A stretch of DNA of 6,053 bases from Gemmatimonadota bacterium. Its GTDB lineage: Bacteria > Gemmatimonadota > Gemmatimonadetes > Longimicrobiales > Longimicrobiaceae. The position numbers and the translations under genes were made by a program. The stretch is taken from positions 1 to 6,053 of the forward strand of contig JAHWJJ010000294.1 of assembly GCA_019348475.1 (NCBI GenBank), read 5' to 3'. Shown here one piece after another: positions 5,096 through 6,053 of the stretch. Each line of letters opens with the position of its first letter. The first letter of the stretch is position 1. Under the pieces are notes generated by a model. It saw nothing but the letters and a program-made list of their open reading frames with translations. It was not told the origin of the DNA and made no database searches.

Positions 5096-5668
5096 ATGAC
5101 TACGCTTCGCAAGCCGCTCCCGGGCTCCCGCACGGCCGCGCTCGTCCCCTCCCGCAACGTCCGCCGCGTGATCGGCGTCGCCGCGTTCGCGGCGGCGACG
5201 GCGTTCGGGGCCAAGGTGGCGGTGATGATCCCCGGCACCCCGGTGCCGTTCACCTTCCAGCCGCTGTTCGTCTTGCTGGCCGGGGCGCTGCTGGGCGCGC
5301 GGCTGGGCGCGGCCAGCCAGGCGCTGTACCTGGCCGCCGGCATCGCCGGGCTGCCCGTGTTCGCGGCGGGCGGCGGCGCGGCGTACCTGCTGGGCCCCAC
5401 GGGCGGCTACCTGATGGCGTATCCGCTGGCCGCGTTCGTGGCCGGCGCCTTTGCGCACGGCGGACTGGCGCGCACCCTGGGCGGGCTGCTGCTGGGGCTG
5501 GCGACGATCTACGCCGGCGGCCTGGCCTGGCTGGCCGTGGTGGGCGATGTGGACGTGGCGGTCGCGCTGGGGCTGCGGCCGTTCATCCTGATGGACCTGG
5601 TGAAGGTGGGGATCGCGCTGGCCGTCGCCTGGCGCGTGGGGCGGCGGTCGCGCGCGCTCTTCGGCTGA
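5096..5668 (+). CDS. bioY: BioY, biotin-binding S-component of an ECF transporter
   Basis: A 190-residue membrane protein that binds biotin for uptake, normally with the EcfT and EcfA/A' energizing module. Usual BioY length is about 180-200. The family landmarks are PGTPVPFTFQPLFVLLAGALLG (from about 46), with Gln55 in the usual TxQ position, YLAAGIAGLPVFAAGGGA, and LLGPTGGYL at 98-106, the strongest signature. Helix-forming stretches are at about 24-45, 57-75, 78-95, 103-120, 123-149 and 163-181, giving six segments. DLVK at 167-170 corresponds to the conserved DLLK near the C-terminus; here the residues before it are ILM where many homologues have LPG. The ATG at 5096 has no clear Shine-Dalgarno; the first 23 residues are basic and not conserved, and a GTG at 5168 (residue 25) is an alternative start. 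No ecfT/ecfA or biotin synthesis gene is in the window. The next gene starts 5 bases after the stop. Confidence 0.9.
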   Translation: MTTLRKPLPGSRTAALVPSRNVRRVIGVAAFAAATAFGAKVAVMIPGTPVPFTFQPLFVLLAGALLGARLGAASQALYLAAGIAGLPVFAAGGGAAYLLGPTGGYLMAYPLAAFVAGAFAHGGLARTLGGLLLGLATIYAGGLAWLAVVGDVDVAVALGLRPFILMDLVKVGIALAVAWRVGRRSRALFG

Positions 5669-5673
5669 CGCGG

Positions 5674-6053
5674 ATGACGGAGCAGGCCGCCCCGCGCTCC
5701 GGCATCCACCGGACCCTCTACGGTCCGTACGGGCTGCGGGCGGGGTGGCGCATCGTCGGGTTCATGCTCCTGTCCGCCGGCGCGGGGATGGTGCTGGCCA
5801 GCGTGGCCTCGGCGCTGGGGGTGGGCGGGGACATGAACGCGACCTTCGCGGTGCTCCTGCTGGCGGCTTTGCTGGCCGGATGGGGGATGCTGGCGCTGGC
5901 CGACCGGCGCCCTCCGGGGGCGCGGGGGTTCGCGCTGGAGCCCGCCGCGGTACGGGATTCGGCGGCGGGGGTGGCCGTGGGTGGGGTGATGCTGGGAGGC
6001 GCGGTGGCGGTGCTCGCCGTGGCGAGTATGGCGCGGTGGGTTGCCGACGAGGG
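5674..6053 (+). CDS. N-terminal part of a membrane protein, probably CPBP-family intramembrane protease (cut by window end)
   Basis: An open frame starts at ATG 5674, five bases after the bioY stop, and runs off the window after 126 full codons without a stop. The visible part has a short polar N-terminus (LYGPYGLRAGWRI), hydrophobic segments at about 25-49, 56-76 and 96-119, and the loop ADRRPPGARGFALEP between the second and third. This pattern of a basic DRRP-x-GF-L loop followed by a helix is what I recall from the N-terminal halves of CPBP/Abi-type proteases. The diagnostic EExxxR and HxxxN/H motifs would lie beyond the window, so family membership is not shown. Its closeness to bioY suggests one transcript. 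No Shine-Dalgarno is obvious; the start is the first ATG after the bioY stop. Confidence 0.65.
   Translation, partial: MTEQAAPRSGIHRTLYGPYGLRAGWRIVGFMLLSAGAGMVLASVASALGVGGDMNATFAVLLLAALLAGWGMLALADRRPPGARGFALEPAAVRDSAAGVAVGGVMLGGAVAVLAVASMARWVADE

Overview
This 6 kb window is GC-rich bacterial chromosome, and every recognisable gene lies on the + strand. Long spurious open frames occur on both strands, as expected for high third-position GC. The protein types fit a free-living heterotroph: an arginine deiminase ending in the RCMxMP type of active site, a thiolase with a [16 protein letters not shown] segment, and a CPBP-type membrane protein start. The intergenic DNA carries degenerate GTGCGGAA octamers and CCCGGGTT/AACCCGGG palindromes. 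Together these resemble Gemmatimonadota of the Longimicrobium type. That assignment is inference from memory of such genomes; no marker gene is present to prove it.

Layout. Positions 1-327 hold no credible gene. They contain an imperfect GATCCGC repeat field (about 88-187) and, against the first gene, a sigma70-like promoter (TTGCCG, 17 bp, TATGTT) that would start transcription almost at the ATG, so the mRNA may be leaderless. Three genes follow as a tight translationally coupled unit: arginine deiminase arcA (328-1593), a DEDDh-family 3'-5' exonuclease with a winged-helix-like N-terminal domain (1590-2477), and a YtnP-like metallo-beta-lactamase-fold hydrolase (2474-3385). Both junctions are 4-base GTGA overlaps. 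No ornithine carbamoyltransferase, carbamate kinase or arginine/ornithine antiporter gene is seen in the window, so this is not a classical arc operon as far as it can be seen.

An array of octamer repeats (3375-3450) begins inside the last codons of the hydrolase gene and fills most of the gap to an acetyl-CoA acetyltransferase (3491-4714). The 381 bp spacer after the thiolase (4715-5095) has no gene. It carries four hairpin-forming palindromes followed by a fifth hairpin about 40 bp before bioY. Next comes bioY (5096-5668), the biotin-binding S-component of an ECF transporter. Five bases later a membrane protein starts (5674 onward) that is cut by the window end and looks like the N-terminal part of a CPBP/Abi-type intramembrane protease.

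The items most worth a second look are in the exonuclease gene: a beta-clamp-binding-like hexapeptide (QLVLPL) at residues 3-8, followed by a HARE-like winged helix and then the nuclease. The other main items are the possible leaderless promoter of arcA, the octamer array that supplies the end of a gene, and the clustered palindromes before bioY. I did not find a clearly new multi-gene system; the most unusual arrangement is the coupling of arginine deiminase with a nuclease and a lactonase-like hydrolase.
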